Shown here in pieces: positions 32,788 to 45,187 of a DNA stretch of 64,000 nucleotides. The DNA is from Venturia oleaginea. Its lineage: Eukaryota; Ascomycota; Dothideomycetes; Venturiales; Venturiaceae. Within the stretch, counting starts at the first letter, position 1. Each line of letters starts with the position of its first letter. The stretch is from the NCBI GenBank assembly GCA_013176395.1, contig JABMLP010000010.1:744001-808000 (forward strand), written 5' to 3'. The translations under genes and the position numbers were made by a program. The notes beneath the pieces are model-generated. The model had not been told where the DNA came from, did no database searches, and worked only from the letters and a program-made list of their open reading frames with translations.

Positions 32788-35700
32788 TGTTTGTTCTTGA
32801 GGCGTGAAACCATTCGATTGTTGTTGGGTACGTATAGAATGTGAGAATGATGATCAAAGATCTGGCGAGAAGGGTCTACAGATTTGGTGCAGAAGGCGAT
32901 ATGTCAAGAAAGCTGATATGCCCTAAAAAAGAGGTGTAGATACGTAGGTTATATACCCCTGGATGTAAGACACCACACAGTAAATCGTTGCTCGCATAGT
33001 GGAAACTTACATATCGTACTGGTTCGTGTGTTGCATTCCACTTTGCTAACAGTTTTTCTTTTACGACTTCTTTGAGACATCTCCATCTGAGAACAGCGCG
33101 AATACAAGCAAAAAGCCCGTGAACGGCTGGCTGTTTGAGAGCTGAATGAACCATTGAATTGATGGGAGGCGCACATCAGATCGGTCATAGCAGCAGTGTC
33201 TCTGTCACCAATATGCCGCATGAAATCATAAGCATCGATTCGCAAAATATAGTCAAAAGGATGGTTGATAACTCGACGTAGAGGATCTGGGTGGTCGGCT
33301 GCAGGAACAAGGCTGACAAAAGTGCTCGCATATTCTCCGAAAATAGCAGTCCTCATTCCAATTTTTCTATGGAATGTAATGAGTCAAGGATGGAATGTGT
33401 GTCATGTGATGGAGATGTTTTTCCCAGTCTTCATTTCTCCGTCCGATCTTCCTCCTCCAATCTTCCTCCTCCAATCTTCCTCCTCCAATCATCAAAAGGT
33501 TCATCAATCCAACAACCACCCCCGCATCAACAACATTAACTGTCGGACTGTCGGGTTGTCCGACTCTCGTATACCAAAGGCAGGGAATCAAACTGAATGC
33601 TCGAGATCTCTATTCTTTGACCTTTGCCAATGATACACATTTTGCGATTCTCGCCCAGCAGAGTGCCAGTTTTGAGGGTAAATGCAGTCGAAATGACTGA
33701 AGACGTTTGACAGAGTACGCGCGCTTGATTGTCTTACATCTTTTCTCTAGGCGATAAGCCTTTCGCTTCCTCGGAAAAATCTGGACCGTGTGCCCATGTT
33801 AACAGTAACAGATCGCACCCCGCCACTGCGTTTATCGGCCTTGTCGGGTCACAATACGTAGCCTTACCAATAGCAATTCGATCTGGTCGAAATCCCAACT
33901 CGCCAGCACTGGCATCTGACGCGATGTACAGGTCGCAAAAACATTAGGCGCCGCCCTTATCCAGCATACACCTGCCCGGCCTTGCAAGTCCAAATCGACC
34001 ACGAAGTCGTGGCTACAGATTTCTCCTGATCTGGAGCGAAATGGACGAGCTTTTGACTTTGCGGGGGCTCCATCAATCTCGTCCAGTGATAAAGCGCCAA
34101 AGCTTTTCTACCCGTACACCAAATCGAATCGTGACCAGACATCGGGTAGGTTCATCGCACTAGCACGGTCCGTATTCCAATTCACGATCCTGCCGGCTTT
34201 GGGATTCACAGTAGGATATTCTATTGCGCTACGTTACCTTCGAAAATTACCAAAACTTGGCTGCCCTTAAGCTAATTCTGATATCAAAATGAAGCGAAGG
34301 AATCATGCTGTAGCCAAGTACTGTCGATTTGGTGGTGCCTGAAGGTATAGGTCGCATTTGATTACCCGAAGCTAGCCTAGGTATATTTCTTCGTGGTAGA
34401 CGAGTCAAGAGTGCTCGTTCATGAATCCAACCAGTGATTCCTTATCATCTTCGAATCCTGTGTCTTGGCTTTGCACGACCTCAGCTTTCTACAATACTCA
34501 TGATTTAAAGACCTTGCAAGGCATTGTGAAATGTGTTGACTTGCATGACGTTGTGCGAGCCAAGATGTCATTTCGTTAAGTCGTATTTCACTTGATGACA
34601 ATTCAGGACGGAACCGCTAGAGATTTTTGCCATCGAGATCAACACCGAAAACGGCCATGAAAAGCACAGAGATGATAAGAATGGCACCAACAAGATCAAT
34701 GAGGTCTCATTACATTCTGTTTCGGACACGAACCTCATCTTATTCTACATTCCTCATCAAACGTCCTGAATTGAACGAACCTTAGCTTGTCGTCACGACA
34801 TGAAATCTTACTACCCACTCTATCATTCTCCAATGTACAAAGTGTAGACATCCTATTGGAGCCCTATCAATCAAATGACCACCACTATGTATCGAAATAC
34901 CAAGATGCATTTGTTGATATCCAACAACATCAACCGTTGACATTGGACATTGCTAAACAAATGAACCCACTTTCCCAATCTTTCCAACCCCATGATCAAT
35001 TCAGTAAGAAAACCAAGCGTGAACCAATCCAAAAAAAAGAATAACAGCAACAATGCATACAGTCACCGCACCAAACTCTTCTCACACGTTACGCTTCACA
35101 AGCGACCTCCCAATAACTTAACCCCAATCAACCCATTCCCACCTCATCCAAAGGTGGTATGGTCTAGGTTAGTCCCTCGCTCCCTCCTTCCATCTCCCAT
35201 TGAAAGCAACAGCTAATCATCACCAGTGGTATGACGTCGCGTTGTGGTAGAATCAGTTTCCTGGCTGAAGTCTCACCTCAAGTTCCGCGCCAGCCTGGGT
35301 TCGATTGTGAGTTTCCACACCCATCACCTTTAGGGAATGATCAAGCTAAACGTAAATAGCCCAGTACCGCCATGGGTGAATTTTTTCCCCTTTTTCTTTT
35401 TTGGCACCTTGGAGTTGGTGGAGTGGTTGTGATGGCGAGGATTGGGTTCATTAGAAACGGTGGTGGATGTGTTTTTAGACTGGAGAAATGATATCGGAAT
35501 CTGCTCGTTTCCTTGTCATGGGTTGAAATGCGACAAGAATATGCTCGTAAACGACTTACTGGGTATTGACAACACGAAGTTGGCTTAAACGGGGTTGACG
35601 ATCTTTAAATTGGTCAACGACCTCAGTTCCTTGGATACGTTTTATTAACGGCATATGTTTGCCAACAATCAATTGTATATTTCCCTGCAGATAACCTCAG

Positions 35701-35941
35701 CTGTCGGTCCTAGGATGTCAAATTGGGTTGGTGCACCGGCACCAGCTCAGCTATGTGGCCATGCTCAGGCTCATCTCAACCGGTCGCTCAGAAGCCCTGC
35801 CCCAAAGATCCGTCGTCTGAGACACGATTCCTGAATGAGTGTCTGCGTATCAAACCCCAGGTGTGCCTTGGTTCCACGTTTGCAAGCGCATGAACCACTT
35901 GCAAGCAGAGATGTAATATTTCAACATATCTACGAAAGCAA
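32788..35941. other. Gene-poor region
   Basis: About 3.2 kb without a supported gene. A minus-strand frame near 32949-33356 includes HPFDYILRIDAYDFMRHIGDRD, which reads like folded protein and might be an exon of an unmodelled or decayed gene, but no convincing neighbouring exons were found. A tRNA-His-like segment is listed separately. Frames at 33729-33947 and 34787-35216 show no motif. Confidence 0.4.
35212..35318 (+). tRNA. tRNA-His-like relic, possibly intron-containing
   Basis: Contains an A-box/D-arm-like AGTGGTATGACGTC, an anticodon-loop-like CGCGTTGTGGT (anticodon GTG) and, after about 37 bases, CGCG and a B-box-like GGGTTCGATT. If the 37-base insert is a canonical tRNA intron, the CGCG anticodon stem could close. 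However, the T-stem does not pair properly (CTGGG versus GTGAG) and no acceptor stem was found, so this is probably a degraded copy. Confidence 0.3.
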
Positions 35942-36981
35942 TCATTCCAGACGTATCTTGCCTCTCCGTTCCCTCATATCTTGCACACGTTTCCTATCCA
36001 ATTCAAACTGATCTCTCAATTCTCTCTCCTTCAGCTTCCTACTCTCACGAGTCTGGAAGCGGTAGAAGCCACCGCCCACTCTCTTCTTTTCTCTCTCCTT
36101 GAGACGTTCTGCCGCCGCTTGTGCCTCCTCCATCCTAGCTGGTCCAGCTCTAGCACCCCTGGTAACCGTGACAAAGCCATCTTCGTCAGGAACCTGTCGT
36201 TGCCTGCTGAGGAGACTAGAGCGAGCGGATTCGAGAGCCATAAAATGGGTAAGATAGGTATTAACACTCCGTTGTAAGGCCACCCGAGACGGGAAAGTGA
36301 GGGTATGATGTGTACGATATCCTAGCACCACAAATTAGTAATCAATACTTCTCTCTTCGTCGCCGTAAACTCACGTTGCAACCCCATCTCCTCCCCCTCA
36401 ACAATAGGCCACTCAACAACCCTCCCCTTCCTCTTAACCCTAGCACACTCCTTGAGTGCTCCCTCCCTAGAACTATCATCCACAAACACAACAACACAAC
36501 ACCCACCACCCTTCAACACCTCGCGACCCCAAACCTCAGGCAACCGAATCTCCTCCATCTGCCTCTTAACAACCTCCTCCTCATTATTCGCACCCCTCTT
36601 CCTCTTCTTCCCCCTCCCCGTATCAACATCGACTTTCACAGCAGTCCCCTGCACAATCATCTCACCACCAAGGACCAATCCTCTCCTCGATTGTTGCATG
36701 TGCTCGTCAAAGTCAACACGTTCGACACCAACACCTGCCATGTCCTTGAACAATTTCCTCAGGTTGTTTTCCGTAGCGTCAATTGGTATATTCGCGACGA
36801 AAAGACTCCTCTTGATATCGGGCGTGGGTTCTTCACCAGGTTTGGGCGCATCGCGGCGGAGGTAGAGGTAATGCTGTGTTGTCGTGGAAGGACATGAGGG
36901 CGATGGTGGGAGTTGGAGGGGTAAGATCGTGAAGTCTTGGACTTTAGAGGGGATAGACGTGGTTTCTTTCGTGGGAGGCAT
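35942..36981 (-). CDS. RRP7: Ribosomal RNA-processing protein 7
   Basis: Two exons, 36375-36981 and 35942-36321, over a 53-bp intron (GTGAGT...GTGCTAG) giving 328 residues; the join C|GA gives GLQRYRTHHTLTFPSR. An RRM-like domain covers about 55-190 (KRSLFVANIPIDATENNLRKLF). The C-terminal Rrp7 domain holds the signature DEDGFVTVTRG and GGGFYRFQTRESRKLKERELRDQFE. Rrp7 is a nucleolar assembly factor of the small ribosomal subunit, in the UTP-C/CK2 module in yeast. Length is normal. It follows the chitin synthase gene on the same strand. Confidence 0.93.
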
Positions 36982-37443
36982 GTTGGCGCTTTGTTGTGAG
37001 GTTTGGAAGGTGCACCAAATCTTTTTTGGTAGAGTTTCGATGTCGCTAGATTTTCTACTCCTAGCTTCAGGGTCTATTTAGTGGCCGCCATTTTAGTGGG
37101 GGTGCCCGAGCCGCTAGGGGGTCTTCGCTGGTAAGGCATAAGACAGATAAATTTGAGGATCGACAGCAATGTGGACAGTGAATTAATTCTCTCGCTCTGC
37201 CATATCGCGCTACCATGGTGGCACTGTCTCTCCGATAAGATATTACGATTTGGACATTAGCAATCTCAAAATCTCAACATGCAATGCAAATCGATCGAGC
37301 AACCGCTTCAAGATCCTCCCATGCAAATGCACATGCAAAAATACAGAGGCTCAGAACCTTCTGCACCAAGCTGAGCCCCCTCCCAAAAACGCCCAGTATG
37401 CATATATATGTACAAAAGGTCAACAGACCGGGCTTTTTGCAGA
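36982..37443. other. Intergenic region between chitin synthase and RRP7
   Basis: A 462-bp gap on the same strand, expected to hold the chitin synthase 3' UTR and the RRP7 promoter. No other feature is seen. Confidence 0.5.
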
Positions 37444-40400
37444 TCAAAATAAAGATCTTTTCGAACTACCATCTCTCTTCTCCTTCGTCAACCTCTTCCT
37501 GCTCCGCCTCTCCCTTGGCTCGTAGCCATCCACAGCTTCACCCATGGATGGTTCTCCTACGTCTTCAACTTCGATAGATGGCGGCTCCAAAAATGATGAA
37601 TGATCCTCGATGACTGTTGTGCCGGGCTCAGAAGCTGTGCCGCCTGCTGAGCGGGCATTCGAAGGCTGGCTCGGAATCAACGGAACTAGATTTTGATGTT
37701 GGTTGGTCATCTCAATCGCCAGCAGATTCTCGGAACTTGGCATGAAGCTTTGCCTGCCTAAGGGACTACGCACAGAAGGCTGAGAAGCCGACGAGCTGCG
37801 ATCGCCAGCTCTATGGCTTACTTGTGGAGGGACAAGCGTGCCTGATGCTGAACCCGGCAAACCTGGTGAGGAAGGAGAATAGTGGGCGGGCTTCGAATAA
37901 GGTGATTTCTCCGAGCCGTAATAAACTTCATTTGGGGTGGGAAATAGCTGAACAGCTGACTGGCCTCGCCGATGTCCGTTGTGGTACGCCGAAGAGGGTA
38001 CGTCCAGGTTCTCGGTAGACACTTGAAAGTCGAATTTAGCAGGACTTTCAACCTCTCCTCGCTCCCGCTTCATCCACAGGGGTGCAACTTCTCGTTGCTG
38101 GTGACGCCGATCATGTTCATAGTGCTCACCTCCAGCTGGCTTCTGTCCTTGCTGATTGATATGATATGTGACTGTGTCTTCACTGGGCATGAAACTCTCC
38201 ACCCGTCGAGGCATGTAAATAGAAGTAGTCATGGAGCCAGCTGTGACGACTGAATCAAACGAATCTCGAGGATGAAGTGGTATGCGAGGACGGTTCGGGT
38301 TCGATGACAGACCGTCTGGCAAGGTGAGGCCTGAATCATTCGTTTGGTGGTACCAGCCGCCAGGTAGTTTCTCTGCAGGTGCAAATCGTCCTTCAAGATA
38401 GTTTGAGGGTTGGACATGTAGGAGCTGCGGTCTACCTCCACGGCCACTTCGTCTGCGTTGGATCTCTGCTGCGGGCTTGAACGTCTCTGGCACCACGTTA
38501 AGGTCGTCACCTGCCTCCTCTGCCTGTTCGATGGCTTCTTGCGGACTCGTCTTCTCATCCGCCTTTCCAGCGTCAGCGCGTGGACCACCCCACGTACGCT
38601 GACCAGCCGTGAAGATACCATACACCATGTACATCCAATTGAAAAACGGATTGACAACGAACATCAACGGATACAGCCAAATTTTGTATCTTCCTAACTT
38701 GGCACCAAAGTATAGCATCAAAAGCCAATTTAGTCCCAAAGAGACGCCGATGAAGCCGACTGGGAGCTGGTCGATGCGCTGAGACGTTGTAATGAGGGAA
38801 ATGACCATGATGAAAAACAGCAACGCCGTCGTTCGGATGGTATTCTGCATCAAGCGGAGGACGCAGAGAATTGGATATCGCCGCCATAAACGAATGTCCG
38901 TCAACATGCAGACTTCGTTCGTAATGAACCCGAGGAACCATCTTCTCCGTTGCTTCAACAGGGTCGAAAAATCTTGGACTGCCTCCGTCTTGCAAAACGC
39001 GCCTGTATTCATCTGGATCTGGTATCGCTCTTTTGCACCGATCATGAAGAGATGAGTGAGCCATCGGTCTTCACCAAGATGGCACTTGCCATAGTCGAAG
39101 AGATCATCACACTGCTCTGCCTTGTCGGCAAAATAGTATTTCGACATTTTGCGGAACGCCGAAAATCTCAAGATCGTCAGCGCGCCCGGTAAACATGTCA
39201 CTGCTCCACACCCAGATTCAACAGATCGCTCGAAGAGTTGACCATGTATATATTCCATATCTTGCAGGATGGTGATGAGACTGTTCTTCTCGGTGGTTGA
39301 GGTGATGACACCCGTCATGGCCAACATGTTGTGCTTGCTTCCAGGCTTGAGTTCCATCTCGTACATGAAATTCTGGATGCAGTATCGGTCCAAGATACAA
39401 TCCGAATCGATGAAAAGAATGAACAGATTGTCGTTCCGCTTCAGATACTCGGTGTAAACCTTGTCAATGAGCTTGAAGGTTCTCTTCTGGCAATGCCGTT
39501 TGCCTCCGTGTGGAAATCGTGAAACAGTGATCCGCGTGTTACGATAAACTACGTCAATGCTCTTGGGGTAGGTATCGAGAGTCAGAGGTACGCCGAGTTG
39601 TTCGATGGTGTTGAGATAGAGCTCGTCCTCTTGGTCTCCATCAAATGAAAGGAAAATGTGTAGGCAGGATGGTGGGTACTCGCAGTCCACGATTGAATCA
39701 ACGGTGCGTAAGAGAATTTCCGGAATCTCTTTGTAGCATGGCATGACAATGACAACCTTTGGTGCTGACATCTCGTCTAGAACATGTTGTATCCGCTTCT
39801 TCCTGCCAATGCTATGTGTGACGATTTGGTAGACGCAAAAGAGCCATGGAACGGTGAGGAGACCTGCAAAGGACCAGAATGCGAACCATTGTAAGAACAC
39901 AACGACGTCGCGAGGAAAGTATTGCGTCACCTGAGCGGGAAGAGGAAGCGTAACAACCATGATGGGAAGAAATATACACCTGAGTCTCATTAGCAGAAGA
40001 AGTGCGATCATTGTGACCCGTCTTGCCTCAGAAGGATAAAAACTATGGCATTTGCAATGGCCATAACTCTGATGATCCATGAATTTGCTTTTCGGAATAC
40101 CTTCCAGAGGCAGTATAGAAAGGCCGCAAGCCATAGAAACCATTCCAACATAGCTGCGAGCATGACGGTGCCAATAATGGCCACGTACACGATCTAAACA
40201 TCATTTCAGTTTGCTAATTGAGTAAAACGTTTGTCCTTCTGCCACTCACGTCTTTGACCGGCCATGGTGCGTCAATTGCAGCAATTCCACCAGGCCCAAG
40301 ATCGTCGCGAGGTATTAGATTGTGGAACATGAGGATGGTGGCGGCTGGAGGGGACGCTATGCGATGGTTGGATTCATGGAGAAATTGTGTTCTCAAAATA

Positions 40401-40900
40401 GGACAGGAAAATTCGGCGAGGCGGATCGAGTGGCCAAAGGAGTGTTGGCGGAATCTAAACATGGACCGGGTTAGCAAATGTGATTTTTCGAGATGAACAC
40501 CTGTCGCGATATTTGTCGAACTTGCTAACCTTATGGGATCTGTCGTGAGATGATATTCAATGTCGAATCGCGTAGATGGAGTGAGTGTAGAGGCTGTAGC
40601 AGAGGCAGTCGTTATACGATTAGGCTTAGAGATCTCGGTCAATGGCACAGAAAACGAGGTGTAGTCAACGGTGGATGCGGCGACATAGGTGAGGAAAAGA
40701 CCAGTGGGAAGCTAAGGCTTTGCTGGTGAAGTCGGAGCAACGAAGGATTGAAGTTCTGAATAGTTGAGAAGGATGAACAAAGAAAGGTTGAGGAGCTCGT
40801 CTGGCACAAGGAAAGAGCGATGGGTGTGAGCAAATAGGTGCAGAAGGAACAGTATTGTTTGCAGCAGGCGCAGGTGAGTAGTATAGAGAGACACGGCCAT
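37444..40900 (-). CDS. Chitin synthase, class VI/VII-like
   Basis: Five exons are proposed: 40808-40900, 40530-40711, 40250-40454, 40027-40193 and 37444-39979; all phases agree, giving 1060 residues. The first exon and its 96-bp intron (GTGCCA...CCTTAG) are the least certain. The last intron is best read as GC-AG (CTGAG|GCAAGA...GACTCAG, 47 bp). Family-2 glycosyltransferase motifs are clear: MPCYKE (about 295), FIDSDC (about 407), LGEDRW (about 519) and QRRRW (about 559), with several N-terminal membrane helices and more after QRRRW (RTTALLFFIMVISLIT; GFIGVSLGLNWLLMLYF). The last 450 residues are a long disordered tail. There is no myosin motor or cytochrome-b5-like domain, which excludes class V and points away from classes I-IV. 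The enzyme polymerises GlcNAc from UDP-GlcNAc at the plasma membrane. Confidence 0.88.
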
Positions 40901-43900
40901 CCTGGTCAAGAGTCGTCGATTATTTGACTTATAGTACCACAAGGACCTACAAACATCTGGGGTCGTACCGCCGACTGCATACATGGCACAATGTATGATG
41001 CCGCGCATGTTGGCTCATCAACAACCTTGGCACGATATGTGCGATCCACTTACGTGCTACCAATTCCGCTGGATCCTGAGTGAAGCACATTCGCCGTCGA
41101 ATCTAGTTTAAGATTGGAAACATCTGTTGTTGTTGATGTTGATGTTGTCGTGAAGACACGTCGTTGATCTCCCTCGGAGAAAGACTGAGTGGAGAGCTCC
41201 CTGTGCCCTGGGTTTCAATGACTCGTGTTTGATGATCCACTTTCTACAATTCTGTTGCCCTTATTCATTTGCAGGAGACACACAGCTAGCCATTATTCAC
41301 GACTCGATCAGCATTTGTCAAGCTGGTATTGCTATATTTGAACGATGGGATGAGACAAGAGTTATAGTTTGACCTTTATTCGGCTGTATTATCCTTGAAT
41401 ATCCGATCAAAGAATGACCCGGTCGTATTATCAGCCTACTAAAGAAGGCTCAAAGGACCGCAGTTCATCTCGGTGTATCTTTTGATACCCAATTTGGGTT
41501 TGTTTTTGCCCCTAGAGAACAATTAGGCGAAGATGAAAACTGGACGGTTATGGAAAACAGCTTGCTCCTTTGACTTTGACTGTCCTCGTTTCTAGTAGTG
41601 TAACCAATAAAAACAGTCCGAACAAGTAAATGAGTAAATGCTTTTTCATCGTCCTGAACCGTAGCCTCGTGCCTGCAGGCGGTTGTACCCGTGGTTAGTT
41701 TCAAACGGCTACTGATATAGATTGATAATGCATCATATCCCCTTTCCATCTCTCAAATGTGTTCTGAGGCAAGTCCCATAGGACTTGACAAGAGAGAATA
41801 GAGAAAGTAACGGCTCTACCCGAGATTCTGCCTGGAGCACGCGGACAAGGCTCCTTGGCCAGTCGAGAAGGGAGATTATTCGATAGTAGTCTTGATATGG
41901 TGAAGTTGGAGAGAAGAGAAGTCCAGGAAGGGAGATGTGGTTGTATGAGCCGAAACGAGGATGTATTGGAATGATGTATCGGTTCAGTTGGTTAAGGAGG
42001 AAGTGGTGCAGGTGGTCACGGGAGGCGGCTTTCGCGTATATGACGACCAATTGAGTGATTGCGGAGGTGTAGTCGTTTGTTGGTGCGAATCCAAGAAACA
42101 CGTTCAACATCTTGCGTCCATATGTATCGATCCTTTTTGCTGCACGAAAAATATGTCTTAGCCTCAATCATGCATAGGAATCTATGCTTCAAAGAGTTTG
42201 CTTGAGAATTGAGATTCGAGATTGCAGCGTATCCGGAACTCAATCCCTGATTGAGCGGCCGAGATGAAGAAGTTGCATGGATCGATCTGGTCACTCTTAC
42301 GAGCAGGAGAGTTGAATTTACTTGTGTTTGTTCGCTGATGAGACATCCCAGATTCCGGTATTCTCCTACCGACGTGAGAGTTCATGAGCTTGTACGGCAA
42401 AAGCATCAAGCTGGAAATAGTTCGTGCCCTGTGATTTTCGGACACTCGACGGCTTCCAGCAACATTTTCTGATGTGAATCAGTTCGAGTCAATCTGTCAG
42501 CTCTGCGCGGTTGAGCGTTGTAGGATTGTGCAGTAGCCCAAAGTAAATATGCAGCTCTAACCTTTGCATCGAGCCAATCTCGAGGTTGGAAGAGATGAGA
42601 GCAAGGATGGTTGTGATCCTGTGGCAACTGACCATGCTGGATTCCATGCGAATTGTACTACCTGCTATGCGTGGAAAGATGAATCGAGGTAAGGAGGATT
42701 GAGCAGTTATTTTGCCTCCAATTTCCACTATACTACGGACGGACGGATTCGGGAACAGAAAAGCCAATTAAGAGTCTAAGATAGACGGCAAGTCCATTAA
42801 TTAGTGATATTTGACTTCGCCCGAAGCGGAGCTTTTTGGCGTCTTGGTCTACCCTTTCGTATTATTTTCCCCTGCAATCATCGCTGTCACTCACGAACAA
42901 AACCCATCACAGACGAGAGAATCAGCCCACATTCTTGGGTCAGAGGTCACTCGAAAGAATCAAGACTCCACCGCTCAAAATGCGACAATTAGAAGTCATT
43001 AGCACATCTCGCGGATGCTCGAAGTGCACCCGGATAACTGGACAAAAGACTTCAACAACTGATTGTCAACCGCAGAGCCCAAATCCCTGTGGCCCTCTGA
43101 AGGATCCCATCATCGCTGACATCTCTCAGCCGGGACGGTGGAGGTAGAATTCCATCTCGCTAATGAACACAATTCAACGAGAGCATCCAAGCTCCGAGCG
43201 TTCGATGAGTTACACGACTTTGACGCGGGCGTTTTCTCATAGCTTGCGGCATCGAACTCACGAGCATACCCATGTCTGAGTTCCATCCAGGCTCCTTTTC
43301 GACCCGCCGCTCAATTCCAACTTGAGGTTGGGCTTAAGCCTCACCACTTCAAAACATCATAGCACAACCTCGAAACATCATAGATTCATAGTCTTGTCCT
43401 CATATCGAGTAATGATCACCAATCGCGGCCGAAGAGCTTCTACATGAATTCTGCCTTACAGAGACGCAATCGAAATTTCCCATCAGAACTCCCGAACAAT
43501 CATGACTGATAGAATACTTGTACGCCGCAGGCATCGTGCATACATCTCCACAATGAACATGCAAGGCGCGCCAGGTACTTCGACACTTGGACGGATATAC
43601 TAGTCAAGCCACGGCACGTCCTTAGCGGCATGGTTAAACTTGTCTTCCATGTCAGTGTTGTTAAAAGGTCAATCTATTGCCATCCGAGAATACTCAAGCT
43701 CATCAGTTCACTTCGCAACACGGTCTTCTCATTCCCATATCCCTGGTTCCTTCTACGGCATTACGCCCAATCTTCTTTTTGCATACCTCACCTGTTTCCA
43801 CAACCGCTCAGGGCTCGCGAATACCGAATCCTTGTGCACATCAAATCGAATCGATACTATTCTGAGATTTACGCGCCTTCTACCCAGGACCCATCTGCAA

Positions 43901-44025
43901 CTCTCTTAACCTCCGCATTATTATTCCCTGCATCTCTTCGGGTCGCGCTCAGATCGTAGATTTGTTCCAAATCCTAAATCACAACCAGTACCCATTCAGG
44001 AATCTTCACATCAACCAATACCAAA
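40901..44025. other. Gene-poor region
   Basis: About 3.1 kb between the chitin synthase start and the DUF3455-type gene. Only short, mutually overlapping frames without motifs are seen. It probably includes a long promoter/leader for the chitin synthase. No repeat was recognised. Confidence 0.5.
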
Positions 44026-44781
44026 ATGTTCCAAAAAGTCCTTCTAGCAGTCCTCCTCGCCTTCTCAAGCACAATCTCAGCAGCCGCCCTCCCAAAATCA
44101 TCACCACAAACTGAAGCACGAGCTCTCACACTCGCACTACCATCATCCGGCCTCCCAGCTCCCACAGGAAGCCTCAAATACATCGCCCTAGGCCTCGGAA
44201 CCCAAAACTACACATGCGCCAGCACGCCCGGTTCCACAACCGCCTCCCCCGTCTCCATCGGCGCAGTTGCAAAACTCTCAAACGCAGGTTCATTCCTCCA
44301 ATCCCACCCCGATCTCATCGGCAACCTCTCCGGTCTCGTCCTCGGTCCATCAACAATGACAATGGGCGGTATCGACCGTGCCGAAATCATGGGTCTACCA
44401 TACCTAGGTCAGCATTTCTTCACTGCGGCTTCTTCATCGCCGGAATTCGATTTGTCAGCTGTGAGTGCAAGACTGGTTGCTATGAGATTGACGAATGTGG
44501 CCGCGCCTACTAGTGCTTATTCTGGACCGAACAACGCCGGTGCGGTGGACTGGTTGGATTTAGGTGATAATGGGGCTGGACTTAGCTTTGGGAGTGTCAG
44601 TTCTGTGTATCGGATTGAGACTGCTGGGGGTAAAGCGCCTGCAACTTGTTCGGGGGTGTGTGGTGTTTTTCACTGTTCCTTACGCTGCGCAATATTGGTT
44701 CTATGGTTGAGCGGTGCCCTTTTAACTTTGGGTCGGCAGCATGATCCCTTTCTCACGACGGAAATTCCCTTTTTGGTTTGA
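44026..44781 (+). CDS. Secreted DUF3455-type protein with frameshifted C-terminus
   Basis: The signal peptide is MFQKVLLAVLLAFSSTISAAA. The mature part contains GSLKYIALGLGTQNYTC, SNAGSFLQ, GQHFFTA...SPEFDLS and DWLDLGDNGAGLSFGSVSSVYRIETAGGKAPATC, the pattern of secreted fungal DUF3455 proteins (often mislabelled malate dehydrogenase). The frame leaves the family after TCSGV: the expected aromatic end (VPYAAQYWFYG followed by TGA at 44708-44710) is present in the next frame. The frame change maps to a run of five T at 44666-44670. As sequenced, the protein gains about 40 unrelated residues to 44781. The change may be a homopolymer sequencing error or a real mutation. Function is unknown; convergent with the aldehyde dehydrogenase gene. 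Confidence 0.75.
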   Translation: MFQKVLLAVLLAFSSTISAAALPKSSPQTEARALTLALPSSGLPAPTGSLKYIALGLGTQNYTCASTPGSTTASPVSIGAVAKLSNAGSFLQSHPDLIGNLSGLVLGPSTMTMGGIDRAEIMGLPYLGQHFFTAASSSPEFDLSAVSARLVAMRLTNVAAPTSAYSGPNNAGAVDWLDLGDNGAGLSFGSVSSVYRIETAGGKAPATCSGVCGVFHCSLRCAILVLWLSGALLTLGRQHDPFLTTEIPFLV

Positions 44782-45187
44782 TGAGATGATGAATCAGTGG
44801 ATTCCATTGTGGGGAGTCTTTCGTCCATGTCCTTTGGAAGTTGTCGTCTGCCCTTCTACCATTGCACTTGTAGACATCAGCCTTTTGTATTCGTTGCATC
44901 TTGGACGGATCTTGTTTTCTGCGGCATTATATAGACTCTACGTTGTTATTGTGGATATACCATTTTCGGAAATTAGACGGAAAGGATATAATACGTTTCG
45001 AGTATCAATACAAGATGATACCGTCATCATACTTAGTCAAACAGATCCGAATCTTGAGTGCGAGATCTCAGCGCGCAAACCCCTTGCAGTCATTCTGGGT
45101 ATGCTCTCTTCAAAGTTTCGCCTGCTTTGCTTGCCATAGCTTGATTCCATATGCCACTATTCAATCGTTAGCCACGAACTCGGTTCT

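Noticed and set aside
32949..33356. Minus-strand frame with FDYILRIDAYDFMRHIGDRD
   Set aside because: Reads like protein but no start, splice partners or family could be confirmed; kept only as a note in the region entry.
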